Below, piece by piece: positions 22,260 through 33,156 of a stretch of 64,000 nt of DNA. The notes below the pieces were generated by a model. That model was not told where the DNA came from. It saw only the letters and a list, made by a program, of their open reading frames with translations, and ran no database searches. The first letter of the stretch is position 1, and each line of letters opens with the position of its first letter. Position numbers and translations under genes: made by a program. The DNA is from Setomelanomma holmii (taxonomy: Eukaryota; Ascomycota; Dothideomycetes; Pleosporales; Phaeosphaeriaceae), in assembly GCA_010015745.1 (NCBI GenBank), contig ML978259.1, positions 1 to 64,000 of the forward strand, read 5' to 3'.

Positions 22260-23260
22260 GCTCGGTTGGTTCGGCCGGTCCCTAAGCTAGAATAGCGTTG
22301 CGTGTGTCGCAGCTTGGGCGCGAGTTGAATGTACAATGTTGGTTCGGGCATGCGCACAGGCGCGTGTGATCCGAGTGTGATAAACGACGCGGCCTCGAGA
22401 CCGTGACACGAGTTCCAAAAGCTCAGAGACCTCAACGAGAAGCATCGTCTCTATGGCTGATATCATAATGTAGAACTGTTGGCGTTATGAGATGCATGAA
22501 AGTCAAATTTGATGGTGCCGACGAACTATCACTTTAGCGTAGCACAGACGCCAGTTTCTGGCCACGCTATCGATAACGCCAACAGGAGGCCAACCTTTGC
22601 AGAGCGCGCATCCCTCTTACCCTCATCTTTCAACACCAACAGCTTCCAACATGCCATGACTCCGACTTCCAGACGGTCTTGCAAGGCACCAGCATTGTCA
22701 CACCAGGCACCAGTATGCCTCCAGTGCTACGAGCACGTGTTCATTGAACGTGCTGATTAATTCGCCGTCGCCCCGCCTCCTTCGAGCAGGGATCCCGACG
22801 CCTCACCCAGCTCTGCGCTTTGAAAAGAGTCGCACCTAGCCTTTCGTGTTCGTTCGATAACATCTATCATTCCCCTCATTGAGGCTTGAAAAGTGGCGAA
22901 ATTACTTTCAATCTATTGGTTTGACGTCAATTGATGCAGGTACCAGTCGCTTGTGGTGACTCTAATACGTTTTAGCTGCTCGCTATAGGCTGCCGTCGCG
23001 GCACAAGGCACCCGTTTTGGACGGTCCGGTGAGCTAGGCTCCAAAGTCATACTTCAATCGTATACTTTCTTGCTACACGTCTTGTTTCTGTTAAGTTTAT
23101 CACTTCTCTACTTGCCATCTTGTTGTCACCACGACATCTATTATACGCGTCAACCGTCATCTTGTGCACTCCAAGCACGACTCCGGCGCGCAGCACCACT
23201 TTGAAGAACTTCCATTTTGCTACGATCTTCAGGTCATACAATTCATTGCAATCACAAAAT
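22260..23260. other. intergenic region
   Basis: About 1 kb including the promoter of the VIT-vWA gene. Frames here are short and lack family features. The frame continuing upstream of 23261 is open by chance and begins without a conserved segment. Confidence 0.5.
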
Positions 23261-26200
23261 ATGTCTCTCTTCAATTCGACAGGTTATTACAGGCCCCGGT
23301 CAGCCTGGCGCGACCACATATGCGGCTTGTACTACAATGTCACTTGCAATGGACGATTACAGAAGACTTATCTGCCGCAAGTCCAACTTCAAGCACATGC
23401 AACCATTCTAGCCACAACATCACGCACAACCCTCTCACAGACCTTTGTCAACCCATCGAAGGAAAGAGGCATTCGAGAAGTCAGGTACACTTTCCCATTG
23501 TACGATGGCGTCAGCGTAGTAGGCTTCACATGCCATGTCGGGGATCGTGTCATCGTTGGGGAGGTGAAAGAGAAGGAAAAGGCTCGAGCGGTGTTCAAGG
23601 AAGCTGTCGCAAGAGGTGAAACAGCGGGCTTGTTTGAGCAGCTTCCAGAGGCTTCTGATGTCTTTACCACCACAGTCGGCAACATACCTCCGGATGCGAA
23701 GGTCATTGTCGAAATCACATACCTGGGCGAGCTGAAGCATGATATGGAAGTCGATGGTATTCGTTACACGATCCCTAACGTCATCAGTCCCAGATATGGT
23801 AATTACCCTGGAAGTCTCCGGTCCAGCTCGGCCGTAGATTCCATGGGCAGCAGTATCTCCATCACCGTCGATGCAGAAATGGCGGACGGCTCCTTCATCC
23901 AGAAGATTCAATCCCCCACACACCCCATCTCAATGACCATGGGCACAATGTCTATCGCACCGAATGCGGACCCCACCATGACCAAGGCTTCCGCAACTTT
24001 GACGCTTGGCACCGCACAGCTTGAGACAGACTTCGTAGTACAAGTCGTTGCGAAGAGCACAGGTGTTCCGAAAGCCGTCCTTGAGAACCACCTCACCATT
24101 CCCAACCACCGAGCCCTGATGACAACGCTTGTGCCGAAGTTTGCTCTGCCTCCTGAGAAACCGGAGCTTGTATTCGTATGCGATCGCAGTGGTAGTATGG
24201 CTGGCAGCAACATCACGCTCGTAGTCCAAGCCTTGAAGGTGTTTCTGAAATCGTTGCCCGTTGGTGTCAAATTCAACATATGCTCGTTCGGGTCTTCGTA
24301 CTCTTTCCTATGGCCTAAGAGCGTTACATATAGCCAAAAGACCCTTGATGAAGCCGTTCGCCATGCTGAGGGCTTCTCTGCGAATTATGGCGGGACGGAG
24401 ATGCTGACTCCGCTGAAAGCGACCATTGGGCAACGGTACAAAGATCTCCCACTTGATGTCATGCTTTTGACGGACGGGGAAATCTGGAATCAGGCCGAAT
24501 TGTTTGCGTATCTGAACAAGTCAATCACTGAAAGCAAGGCACCAATCCGGCTGTTCACCCTCGGCATCGGCAACGGCGTCTCCCATACTCTTATCGAGGG
24601 CGTAGCTAAAGCAGGCAACGGCTTTTCGCAAAGCGTTGGTGCGGGTGAAAAGATGGACACTAAAGTCGTTCGCATGCTCAAGGGTGCTCTGTCACCACAT
24701 GTTAATGACTACACACTCGAAGTCAAGTACTCGCAGAACGCAGCCACGACTGATGAGGAGGATGATTTCGAGATCGTGGAGAAAGTTGCGGACAGTCTGA
24801 GGCTTAAGCTCGACATCCGTGAGAAAGAGAAGATCGTGGAACCTGTAAGTTGTAAGCCGTCGACGACCACGCGAGCCTCGTGCTAATTACCATTAGAAAA
24901 GGACGATATCTCTCTTTGATACTTCGGCCGATCCTGACAAAGAGGAACCGCCTGCATACGATGAGACTGGCGAGCAAAGATATGCGCATCTTCCAAACAT
25001 CCCTAAGCCGAAGATCATACAAGCGCCACAGAACATTCCCTCGTTGTTTGCTTTCAATCGAACTACTGCATACCTGCTCCTAGGACCTGACGTGCCTACA
25101 GCCACACCGAAGTCAGTGATTCTTCGAGGCACTAGTGTCCATGGACCACTCGAGCTTGAGATTCCTATCCAAATCCTGGACCAGCCTGGCGAGACAATCC
25201 ACCAATTGGCTGCGAAGAAGGCAATTTCTGAACTCGAGCAAGGACGTGGTTGGCTGTCTGATGCCAAGGAAGAGGCGGGAACGCTAATCAAGTCCAAATT
25301 TGAAGGCCGTTTCGAAGACATGGTGGAGCGCGAAGCTGTACGACTGGGCGTCCAATTTCAAGTCGGCGGCAAATGGTGCTCATTCGTCGCTGTTGAATCG
25401 AACAAGCGCGCCAAAGAAGAGGAAAAGGAAAAGAAGGAGAGCGAGGGCTGGGAATGGCTCGAAGACGAAAGCCAGTCCGACAACACACCTTCAAATAGTG
25501 AGTCTACCAAACTTTCATCTGTCGTGCATGACGCTACGCTGCTTCAACCTCCACCACCCCGCCTCGATATGAGCCCTAATTCGGAAGAAGAACTGGAATG
25601 CGAACATGAAGACGAAGATTTGGAAGCCTCTTCTGGTTCCGAAACTGGCGGCGCAAACCGCTTTTTATTCGATGCAGGTTCGGACTCGGATTCAGAGGAG
25701 TGTACAGACGCAAACCTCACAAATCCTCAGAGCGCTATGCAGAGAATGCAACGATTATCCAAGGCTATGGGCGAAGAGGTAGATGCGCAAAACGCGCAGA
25801 TTCAGAGGATTGTTGCGAAAAGCGATGCTATTGATACGGACCATATCGTTATGAACAGATGGAGATTAGACCGCATAACTAACGATAGAGACACAGATAC
25901 CACGCAGGCACATGACCATAAGCTGGAGACAATGCGTCAACATCAGCAACATACTGCAATGCTGCAGCAACAGGCAAGCATGCAAGCTCAACTGCAGCAC
26001 CAAGGCAACATGCAGCAAAGAAGAGGCGGCCGGGGTGGTCGCAGCGCTTCAGCTTCACGTAGTTTTGGTTCCCCAGCTCCAAGCCTCTTCCAGAGCACCA
26101 TCGAACGTGGCGAGCGTCTGGACAGCCTTTCCCAGAGCTCGGGTGGTTTCGCAGCTCAATCACAGGCGTTCGCTAAGAAAGCGAAGAAGGGGAACTCGCG

Positions 26201-27071
26201 CTTGGTAGACTTCTTCGGCTCGAGCTCACCAGCTCCTGCTCCGCCATCTTCCAAGCCCAGCGGAGGTTTGTTTGGCGGTGGCGGTCTATTTGGAAGCTCA
26301 AAACCCTCGAGTGCGTTTGGAAGCAATTCGAACGCTGGACCACAACAACCAACGCTCTTCTCCGCGGGTCCAGCTACATCAGCCGGTCCCACCGGCGCCA
26401 GTCTCTTTGGCAATGCCCAATCGCAGAGCGCAGGTTCTGGCGGTGCACCTCAAGGCGCAGGTCTCTTCGGCAACGCTCCAGCGACGAGTGGTGGCTTTGG
26501 GAATGCACCTCCTGCCGCCTCGCCATCACCGGCATTTGGCTCAGTGGAACATGCGAAGCAACTGCAAGATTATCAGATGGGGCTTATGATGCTTCATCAG
26601 GACAATCCGAAGAGAAAGTTGATGGCGAGACAGCAGCCTGCTGATCTTGGTGGCTTCACTCTACCTCCTCCACAGGCTGCGTACGCGCCCTCTGAACCCA
26701 GCGCCCGTGCCTTTGCGCCAGGCAAGCTATTCTCAGCACCCACAGCCCCCACCCCATCAAACAAGACTCCAGAAGACTTGTCGATGTATCTCATCTCGCT
26801 GCAAAAATTCGAAGGGTCATGGGAAGCATCAGCCGCGCTGTTTGCTGCTTTGCAAATCCAGAGCAAGGCGGCGAAGGATGAGTGCACGAAGGCTGGCGTT
26901 GATGCAAAAGTGTTTGTGACGGCGCTTGTGATTGCGGTGTTCGAGAAGAAGTTGAGCGCATTTGAGGGCAGTTGGGAGCTGGTGGTTGAGAAGGCGAGGG
27001 GTTGGTTGAACGGGTTGGGTGTGAGTGATGTGGAGGGGTTGATTGGGAAGGCTGGGGTGTTAGTGAAGTAG
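23261..27071 (+). CDS. VIT and von Willebrand factor A domain protein with FG-rich C-terminus
   Basis: Two exons (23261-24844, 24897-27071; 52-nt phase-0 intron) encode about 1252 residues. Residues ~15-150 form a VIT domain (NVTCNGRLQKTYLP, REVRYTFPLYDGVSVVGF). A vWA domain follows with an intact metal site: DRSGSM near residue 308, a Thr in NYGGTEML and LLTDGE. This is the layout of inter-alpha-trypsin-inhibitor heavy-chain-like and PARP4-like proteins, widespread but uncharacterised in fungi. There is no signal peptide, so it is probably cytosolic. After residue ~600 come acidic, then Gln/Met-rich (HQQHTAMLQQQASMQAQL) and Gly/Phe-rich regions with repeated GLFG, SLFGNA and GGFGNA units like nucleoporin FG repeats. 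The last ~110 residues form a separate helical domain (LQKFEGSWEASAALFAALQI) of the kind seen at the end of related proteins. The start is the ATG preceding the first conserved residues. Confidence 0.88.
26260..26550 (+). repeat. FG/GLFG peptide repeats within the VIT-vWA gene
   Basis: About seven FG dipeptides occur in under 100 residues, several as GLFG or LFGNA, separated by Ser/Gly/Ala/Pro spacers. The DNA units are degenerate, so this is a protein-level repeat. Confidence 0.7.
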
Positions 27072-27204
27072 GAACGTGCTTCGAACCAGTGTAGAATATT
27101 CTGTTTAGGGTCGCGGAACAGACGTCAGAGAACGTATATAGCTTATGACACTGATATGAAATTCGTTCATCCATCAGCTCCAGATCTCACCCGTGAAGAT
27201 AACG

Positions 27205-28905
27205 TCAAGAATCCTTTCTCGTCCCTGCTTCAACCTGCTGCTGCGTCACACTCGTCCCATCCAGAATCTCAATATCCTTTGCCCCCTCGACCGCCTCCAA
27301 GTCAGGCACATCCGAATGTTTCATTCCATCGAACACTCTATCCACCTCCTCTAGCATCAAACCCCTCGTTTCCACCCAAACAAGCAGCACAAATAGCACC
27401 ATCAGAATATCCACGCTCCCGTTAATGATGTACACTTTCCACCCAATCGCCTCCATCCCAAACGGAATCACCATCGCCACAAATAACCCACACAGCTTAG
27501 TGACAAGCGTGTAGATTCCCATCCCGACCGCGCGAATATCAAATGACAACACCTCCGGCGGATACAAAACCGTGAGCGGCGTGATCCCCCAAGCATACGT
27601 CGCATTATAAACAAAAATCATCGCAATCGTGCCATATATCCCGCTCCTATTTCCGCTCGTACCATACACCGCCGTCAAGCCCGCAAGGACGAACAGGCTC
27701 ACGACGCCGCCGGAAAGTGAACCCGCGCACAGCTTTTTGCGCCCGACTTTATCTGCAAACCACGATGCGACGAGCGCGACGACGAGCGTGAAGGATGTCA
27801 GAATGATGTTGATCTGCAGCTGTGTTGTGGGATTCGTGATTCCAGCGCTGCTCATCATGTCGCCAAAGTAAAACTGCACGATATTCGTTCCCGGAAGCAT
27901 GACCATGATTGGAAACGTTGCGACGATGAGCATGCGCTTGCGGTTACTCGGGTGCAGGAGCGCTTTCAAAGGTGAGGCTTCGCGCTCGCGCTCGAAGCGG
28001 ATCGTGTCTTCGATTTCTTTAAACTGCACGGTTACGACGGGAGAATGGATGTCGCCGGAGGCGTTGGTCAGGGCTAGGACTTCGCGGGCTTCGTCGTGAC
28101 GGCCGCGAGAGATAAGCCAGCGTGGAGACTCCGGGACGAAGAGAAGGACGATGAAGCACCAGACAGAGGGGACGACTTGGAGGAGAGAGGGGATGCGCCA
28201 TGCCCATGTTGTGCTTAGGGATTGCGTCTGTATAGCTGTCTGTTAGCATCGCCAATCGCTCAAACTTTCTTGCAGTCACTCGACTTTCGAAAGATCGAGT
28301 AGACTACGTGAACTGGGAAGGGAATCGAGAGACTTACACCGTAGCACATCCCACTGGCCAACAACGTCCCCACTCCCCAACAAGCGTAGTAAAGTCCCAT
28401 CGCGAACCCGCGCCACTGCACGGGCACCGTCTCCGCCAGCAAGATTGGCGTACTCGTCTGCGCAAGGCCCATACCAAATCCAATAACGAGCCGGCCCGCA
28501 AGAAACATACCGATGTTCTGCGCTGAGCCCTGAATCACGCCGCCAACTAACGTGATCAACGCAGAGAAGAAAACTGCTTCGCGACGTCCGCGCCAGTCGG
28601 TCCAAGGTCCGGAGATGAAGGATATGGCGGCTCCGCCAACGTAGGAGACGGCCGTGTTGAATGATTTAGTGGCGGTGGTAAGGGTGAAGTAGTTTATGTA
28701 GCTCGGCATGACGTTGAAAGAGCCCATAAGGGAAGAATCGTAGCCAACAAGCTGTGGTATGATTAGATCGCGTTCATAGTATGATTGCTGTGTTTCGCGA
28801 AGGTGGGTGACTTACGACTGAATCGACGGCAGATAACATGACCAAGCATGCTACGAGCGTTTTCTGGTTGCGCGGCACAAGGCGCGAGACGTGAGTTGTC
28901 TCCAT
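27205..28905 (-). CDS. MFS sugar transporter
   Basis: Three exons (28905-28816, 28751-28338, 28227-27205; introns 64 and 110 nt) give 508 residues, the usual size of a sugar porter with 12 helices. Family signatures are present in order: VGYDSSLMGS in helix 1, GPWTDWRGRREA (the DRxGRR loop 2-3 motif), GRLVIGFGMGLAQTSTPILLAE, VQWRG, WRIPSLLQ, PESPRWLISRGRHDEA at the central loop, ADKVGRKKL and the VETRG motif after helix 12. The last intron has a GCTAAC branch site. This is a plasma-membrane proton-sugar symporter or facilitator of the lactose-permease-like fungal group; the substrate cannot be set from sequence. The gene converges on the VIT-vWA gene with 133 nt between stops. Confidence 0.93.
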
Positions 28906-29512
28906 GGCTTCACACTGTTTCTCGTTCTCTGCTCCTGGGGCCTGTGAGGTCTGCGAGATGTTGTGCGACGACAGTCGAGGTTCAAATAGACTGTCGATCG
29001 TCGAAGCAGCTAGGCGTCATTTTCACCGGCGGTTACTCCGCACTGCAGGTGGTATCGCAACTCAAACTCAACCACAACATCGCCAGCCACACTTTCCCAT
29101 CTCCCTTATCCCCAACAGTGCGCCTCGCCACGCGCGTCCAGATACTGAGCCTGAGTTGAGGCTTGCTTTGATATCGCTATCACTGATAGGCCAAATACTC
29201 ATATCGGCGACGCGATAAACCTATCAGTTGCCCAGCTTGGCAGGCAGGATTGTGGAGTTGAGAGTCAGCATGCCTGGAGTTGGGATGGCTGGCCCTTGTT
29301 TTGTCGGAATAGGCAATCCGCAAGAGCATGGATGAAAGATGGGAAGGGTTGGAGGTTGCTGAGTCATGGCGCTCCCCCACCTTAGATGGAGCCGTCATGA
29401 TGCCGTTGGCAAGGGGTAGCCTGATGATGGATATGAAGAGTTGTGCTGGAGGAGTTGTGTGCAGCCTCGTTGGATAACTCGATAGGATTTTCTTACCGTA
29501 CCTATCGCGGAA
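28906..29512. promoter_or_regulatory. divergent intergenic region, sugar transporter / oxygenase
   Basis: A 607-nt region between divergent starts that must contain both promoters. No distinct operator or repeat was recognised. Confidence 0.4.
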
Positions 29513-30560
29513 ATGCCGGAAGCTGCAGATATTGCGATTGTCTCGTTCGACAACTTCATCACTGGCGCCGACGCCGAGAAGCGCGCGGTTGCAAAGCAGC
29601 TGTACGAGGCATTCTCGACTGTTGGCTGGGTGTACTTGAAAGATTTCGGCATTCCTCAAGAGAAACTCGATGAGATGTTCGCGCTTGTATGTCTTCCTGA
29701 GTTGTCTTTTGTAAGTCCGCTAATGCCAGTCAGGCAAAATCATTCTTCGCCCTCACATTGCAGAAAAAAAGCGAGTGGCGATTGAAAGACGCAGAACTGA
29801 ATCAGAGCTAAGTTACACAGGTGATGGCGACGAAGCAAACGGCGGCATCGATCACAAGGGTATGCAAAGTACACCCGCATGGCCTAGTCTACCGAAGCTG
29901 ACAGGCAGTCTAGAATGCTACGAACACCGACGCTTCAAGAATCTATCATGCCCGACCGAGGACGAACTTGCAGGCTTCCGCAAAACGATGGACTCGTTCT
30001 ACACCCAATGCTACACATTAGGCATGAACGTGCTCAGATGTGTAGCGATAGCCATGGAGCTTGGTGACGACTTCTTCGATCAGATCACCAAGCAAACCGA
30101 TCCACAACTTCGACTCATCCACTATCCGACCATCGAGCGGAAGATCCTCGAGCAAGAAGGTCATGCGCGCATCATCCCGCACACCGACTTCGGTCTATGT
30201 ACCTTGCTCTTCCAAGACAGTGTCGGTGGACTTGAAGTCGATCCGTTCCATACTGGTGACTTCAAAGCTGCGCTGCCGGCCCGTGGCACCGTGTTGATCA
30301 ATATTGCAGACCTCTTGCAGCGGCTGACGAATGATCGATGCAGGAGTACGATGCATCATGTCGTGAGCCCGAAGGTCACGAGAGATATCTTGCCCTCGAG
30401 GTACTCGATTCCATTCTTTGTTCATCCGGATCCAGATGCGATGATTGATCCAATGGTCAAGGAGGGCGAGGCGAAGAAGTATGAGGTGGTAAATGCTGGA
30501 GAGTGGCGGACGTACAATACCGCGAGAAATTATGCGGCAAGCTTGGGTGCGGCGTGGTGA
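29513..30560 (+). pseudogene. 2OG-Fe(II) oxygenase, frame-broken
   Basis: This matches the isopenicillin-N-synthase-like family of 2-oxoglutarate/Fe(II) dioxygenases. Exon 1 (29513-29686) carries the N-terminal domain (GADAEKRAVAKQLYEAFSTVGW). A 47-nt intron leads into FFALTLQKKSEWRLKDAELNQS, which reads as the correct family continuation but meets TAA at 29809-29811. The following family sequence (YTGDGDEANGGIDHK) continues in another frame from about 29811. No alternative donor or acceptor I tried removes this one-base-type shift. The catalytic half is intact: HTD with Fe ligands, STMHHV with the distal His, and RYSIPFF with the 2OG-binding Arg. A 45-nt in-frame intron (29860-29904) probably also exists, since it removes the segment between DHK and LECYEH. 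The gene is recently broken, or there is a local sequence error; substrate unknown. Confidence 0.7.
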
Positions 30561-30820
30561 AGAGACCTGAATCGCGCAGAACAATCTCGCACTCGTCTAT
30601 GTCTGTGTACATGCTCTTTGTGATGCTAGGGATGTTGTATAGTACAGGTAGATGTAAGGCGGCAATGGGTACGTGCCATATTAGCTTTAGTGGCGCGTAT
30701 GAAATGATAGCGATGCTTGCAATTCCTCGGATCCCCTCATCACACGAAATTCGACTTATCGCGGTATCTTTCTGCTAGATTGCGCGACCACTCCGCAAAG
30801 GTGCAGTCTAGTAGATCGTT

Positions 30821-31869
30821 CTAGACACTAGCATAAATTTCCCTACGACGCGCTTCTGGTGTTTGACCATGCCAGAAATTGACGATCCACAGAGCAAACA
30901 AGGAGCCACTAAGACTGTACTCGCGACTGTTCAATCGATTCGAGGAGAGGCGGTGGACGAGCCCTGGCTGGATATTGCCATGAATGGAGACGCGATCGCG
31001 GACAAGCAAATTCTCGCAAGCCTGCATCGTTCTAGATACTTCATAGAAGGCTACAGCATAGCTGTATGACTCGAAATCGTCGTAGCAAGCCACCGATTGA
31101 CGAAGCGCAGCAGATGTCTGGTCTTCGTCGCCTTCGTTGTTGACTAAATCAAACATGATGTCTATAGCTTCTACTCAGCACAACTCCTTTCCTGGAATGC
31201 CCATGCTCTCTAGGACCATGGATCTTTGCTCAAGTCGTACAAAGTCTGCCTCACTATGCGGACATGATTCTCGTTAGACTCCTGGCCATCTAAAAAATCA
31301 GTAAGCATATCAATCTTGCGCTGGTCGAGTGTATGTCGGGAAAGTATGGCTGCAGTGCGTTCGCTCTTCGCGTAGACGCGGTGCATGATCTGTAGGTGTC
31401 TTTTGAGATCGATGGGGTCTTCTTGGTCGATGCACTCTTGATCTATCCAGATGTACGCGCATTTGTGGTATTTGTCGAATTGAACGGTGCGATGGAAGAC
31501 GATGGAAGACGATGTTCGAGCACTTGACTTCGCTAACGGTATCGCCTGAGTCGTGAAGTCGATGGATCCAATAACCAGGCATATCTACGAGGCCCTCCAG
31601 AGATTGTGTATGCTTCCAGCAGTACGATATGGTGATGTATTTGACATCCGGGGTATGCTCCTCGGAACGAGTGATTCTGTAATCATGACAAGTGTCGTCT
31701 ACCCAAGTACTGTTCTGAAAGCGAAAGAGGCGATATGAATCGGAAGCCGCAGAGGCTCACTATCGTCCACCTCAACACACGCGATCTTGATAACCTTCTC
31801 AACGTGTTTGAGTAAAGCCTCGCGTGTTCCGTAGATCTCACCAAAGGTGAGATAGGTGTCGTGTTGCAT
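30821..31869 (-). pseudogene. HET-domain (heterokaryon incompatibility) pseudogene
   Basis: Fragments in order match a HET-domain protein. Exon 1 starts at 31869 (TYLTFGEIYGTREALLKHVE). An intron 31760-31715 with GTGAGC donor and TTTCAG acceptor joins to STWVDDTC, then PDVKYITISYCWKH. After LHDSGDTVSEVKCSNIVFH a 10-bp tandem duplication (31491-31510) shifts the frame. The next frame resumes with YIWIDQECIDQEDPIDLKR and RHTLDQRKIDML. It reaches DPWS followed by TAG (31210-31212) exactly where DPWFSRAW is expected; RAWAFQERSCAE continues after it and a second TAG follows at 31171-31173. A further frame (31156-30821) carries the typical C-terminal part (DRVSIHGNI, SREYSLSGSLFALWIVN). HET proteins trigger incompatibility cell death between strains; this copy cannot make one. 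Multiple independent lesions exclude a single sequencing error. Confidence 0.85.
31491..31510 (+). repeat. 10-bp tandem duplication in the HET pseudogene
   Basis: GATGGAAGAC occurs twice in direct succession. Removing one copy restores the HET reading frame across the junction, so this duplication is one of the inactivating mutations. Confidence 0.85.
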
Positions 31870-33156
31870 AGCTGTCTCTATTCAGCAGGATTTCGGACAT
31901 GATTCGAGGATATACGAAGTGTTGAATGTCAACAGAGAGAGCTTTGCGATGAAAGAGAAAGGGCTTCTGCGCATCCAAGCTGCCTGTCTGTCCGCACTCG
32001 AGGCTGAATTCAGCTGCGGCACATTCGTAGACGCCACTCACGTGCCATTTACACAGCCTGCCATCGCGTGCTGTAAGATGGACCTGTTGTTGATATGTAT
32101 CGTATGGCTGACAGTTGCCATGTTGTTGAGGCCTCCGACCAACCTGATTCAGGACGTTCTCGAGAAGGAGAGTCTCCGCAGATGGATGAGTTGGACCCAG
32201 CCAGCCCTGTGGATATGTTGCGGCTCTTGAACGAACTCAGCATCATTGTTGTGTATCTCTGTTAGCTGGCAATGCCAGCAGGAATTAAAGAGTTCAGCAA
32301 TATCTAAGGTCCCCTCTCTGTGATGCGAAGAAACAAATACTGTCAGCGCTGTGATTGGGGTGGGACCAGTTTGGACAAACGCGAAGCAAGAGTCTGACGT
32401 CAACGCCTCGCACCTAGGCAGCCTCGTCTGCTCAAATGAGGGATCCTTCCAGATTCTCACTGCTCCCGTCCCAATTTGCGATTGTGCGCGTTGCACACGT
32501 GTATTGCTCACCGCCCAACACCGCGTGTCAGACTGTGTGTCGCCCTACGGACAAGGCGAACAGGGCACAGCCGAGATTCTCGAGCCGGGCCCCTCTCCGT
32601 AGACGACCAAGCCAACAGCTAAACACCAAGAACTTTGCTGTCTACGCGCAATCGACTCAATCTTGGTTTGGTTTCCAGTGCCGCCCGATGCAGCAAGATG
32701 AAACGCGCAACAATATGGCACAGCGGCAAGCTTTTATTGGGCACCCTGCAGGCCAATTGCAAGTCCCACGCGGGATTGGCGCTGCGATGAGACGGACTCG
32801 GCGCAGCATCAGGTGTTGTAGATAAGCCTCGTCAGAGCTGAGCGTCCGCAACTGGACGCCAGCCAGGGATCTGCTACGGCTAGGCAATCTCTGGACTTGA
32901 CGTTGCTAGTCTATCTCGTCCAAATCAGCTTTCTTATTCCTCGCTCGTCCTCTTGTCCTCCGTCACTCTATCTTCGCGGCTCGTCGTTGCACACTTCCTT
33001 TGCAAAGCGCGCACCGTCTGGGAAGACTGGATGCCGCTTCACAAACCATCGCAACGTGCATCATGTGCCCGCGCCAGACACATCTGACGAACTCTAAGCG
33101 ACCTGACGGATAGCTACGATAACCGGGACGAGTCTGACAGCCTCGCAATAACAGCA
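31870..33156. other. intergenic region
   Basis: About 1.3 kb with no frame that I can tie to a family. A minus-strand frame at 32511-32149 and plus-strand frame 32436-32825 are unrelated to neighbours. The last part must include the promoter of the Pth11-like gene. Confidence 0.45.

Noticed and set aside
32149..32511. 120-residue minus-strand frame upstream of the HET pseudogene
   Set aside because: It does not resemble HET N-terminal sequence and could not be joined to it; no domain seen.
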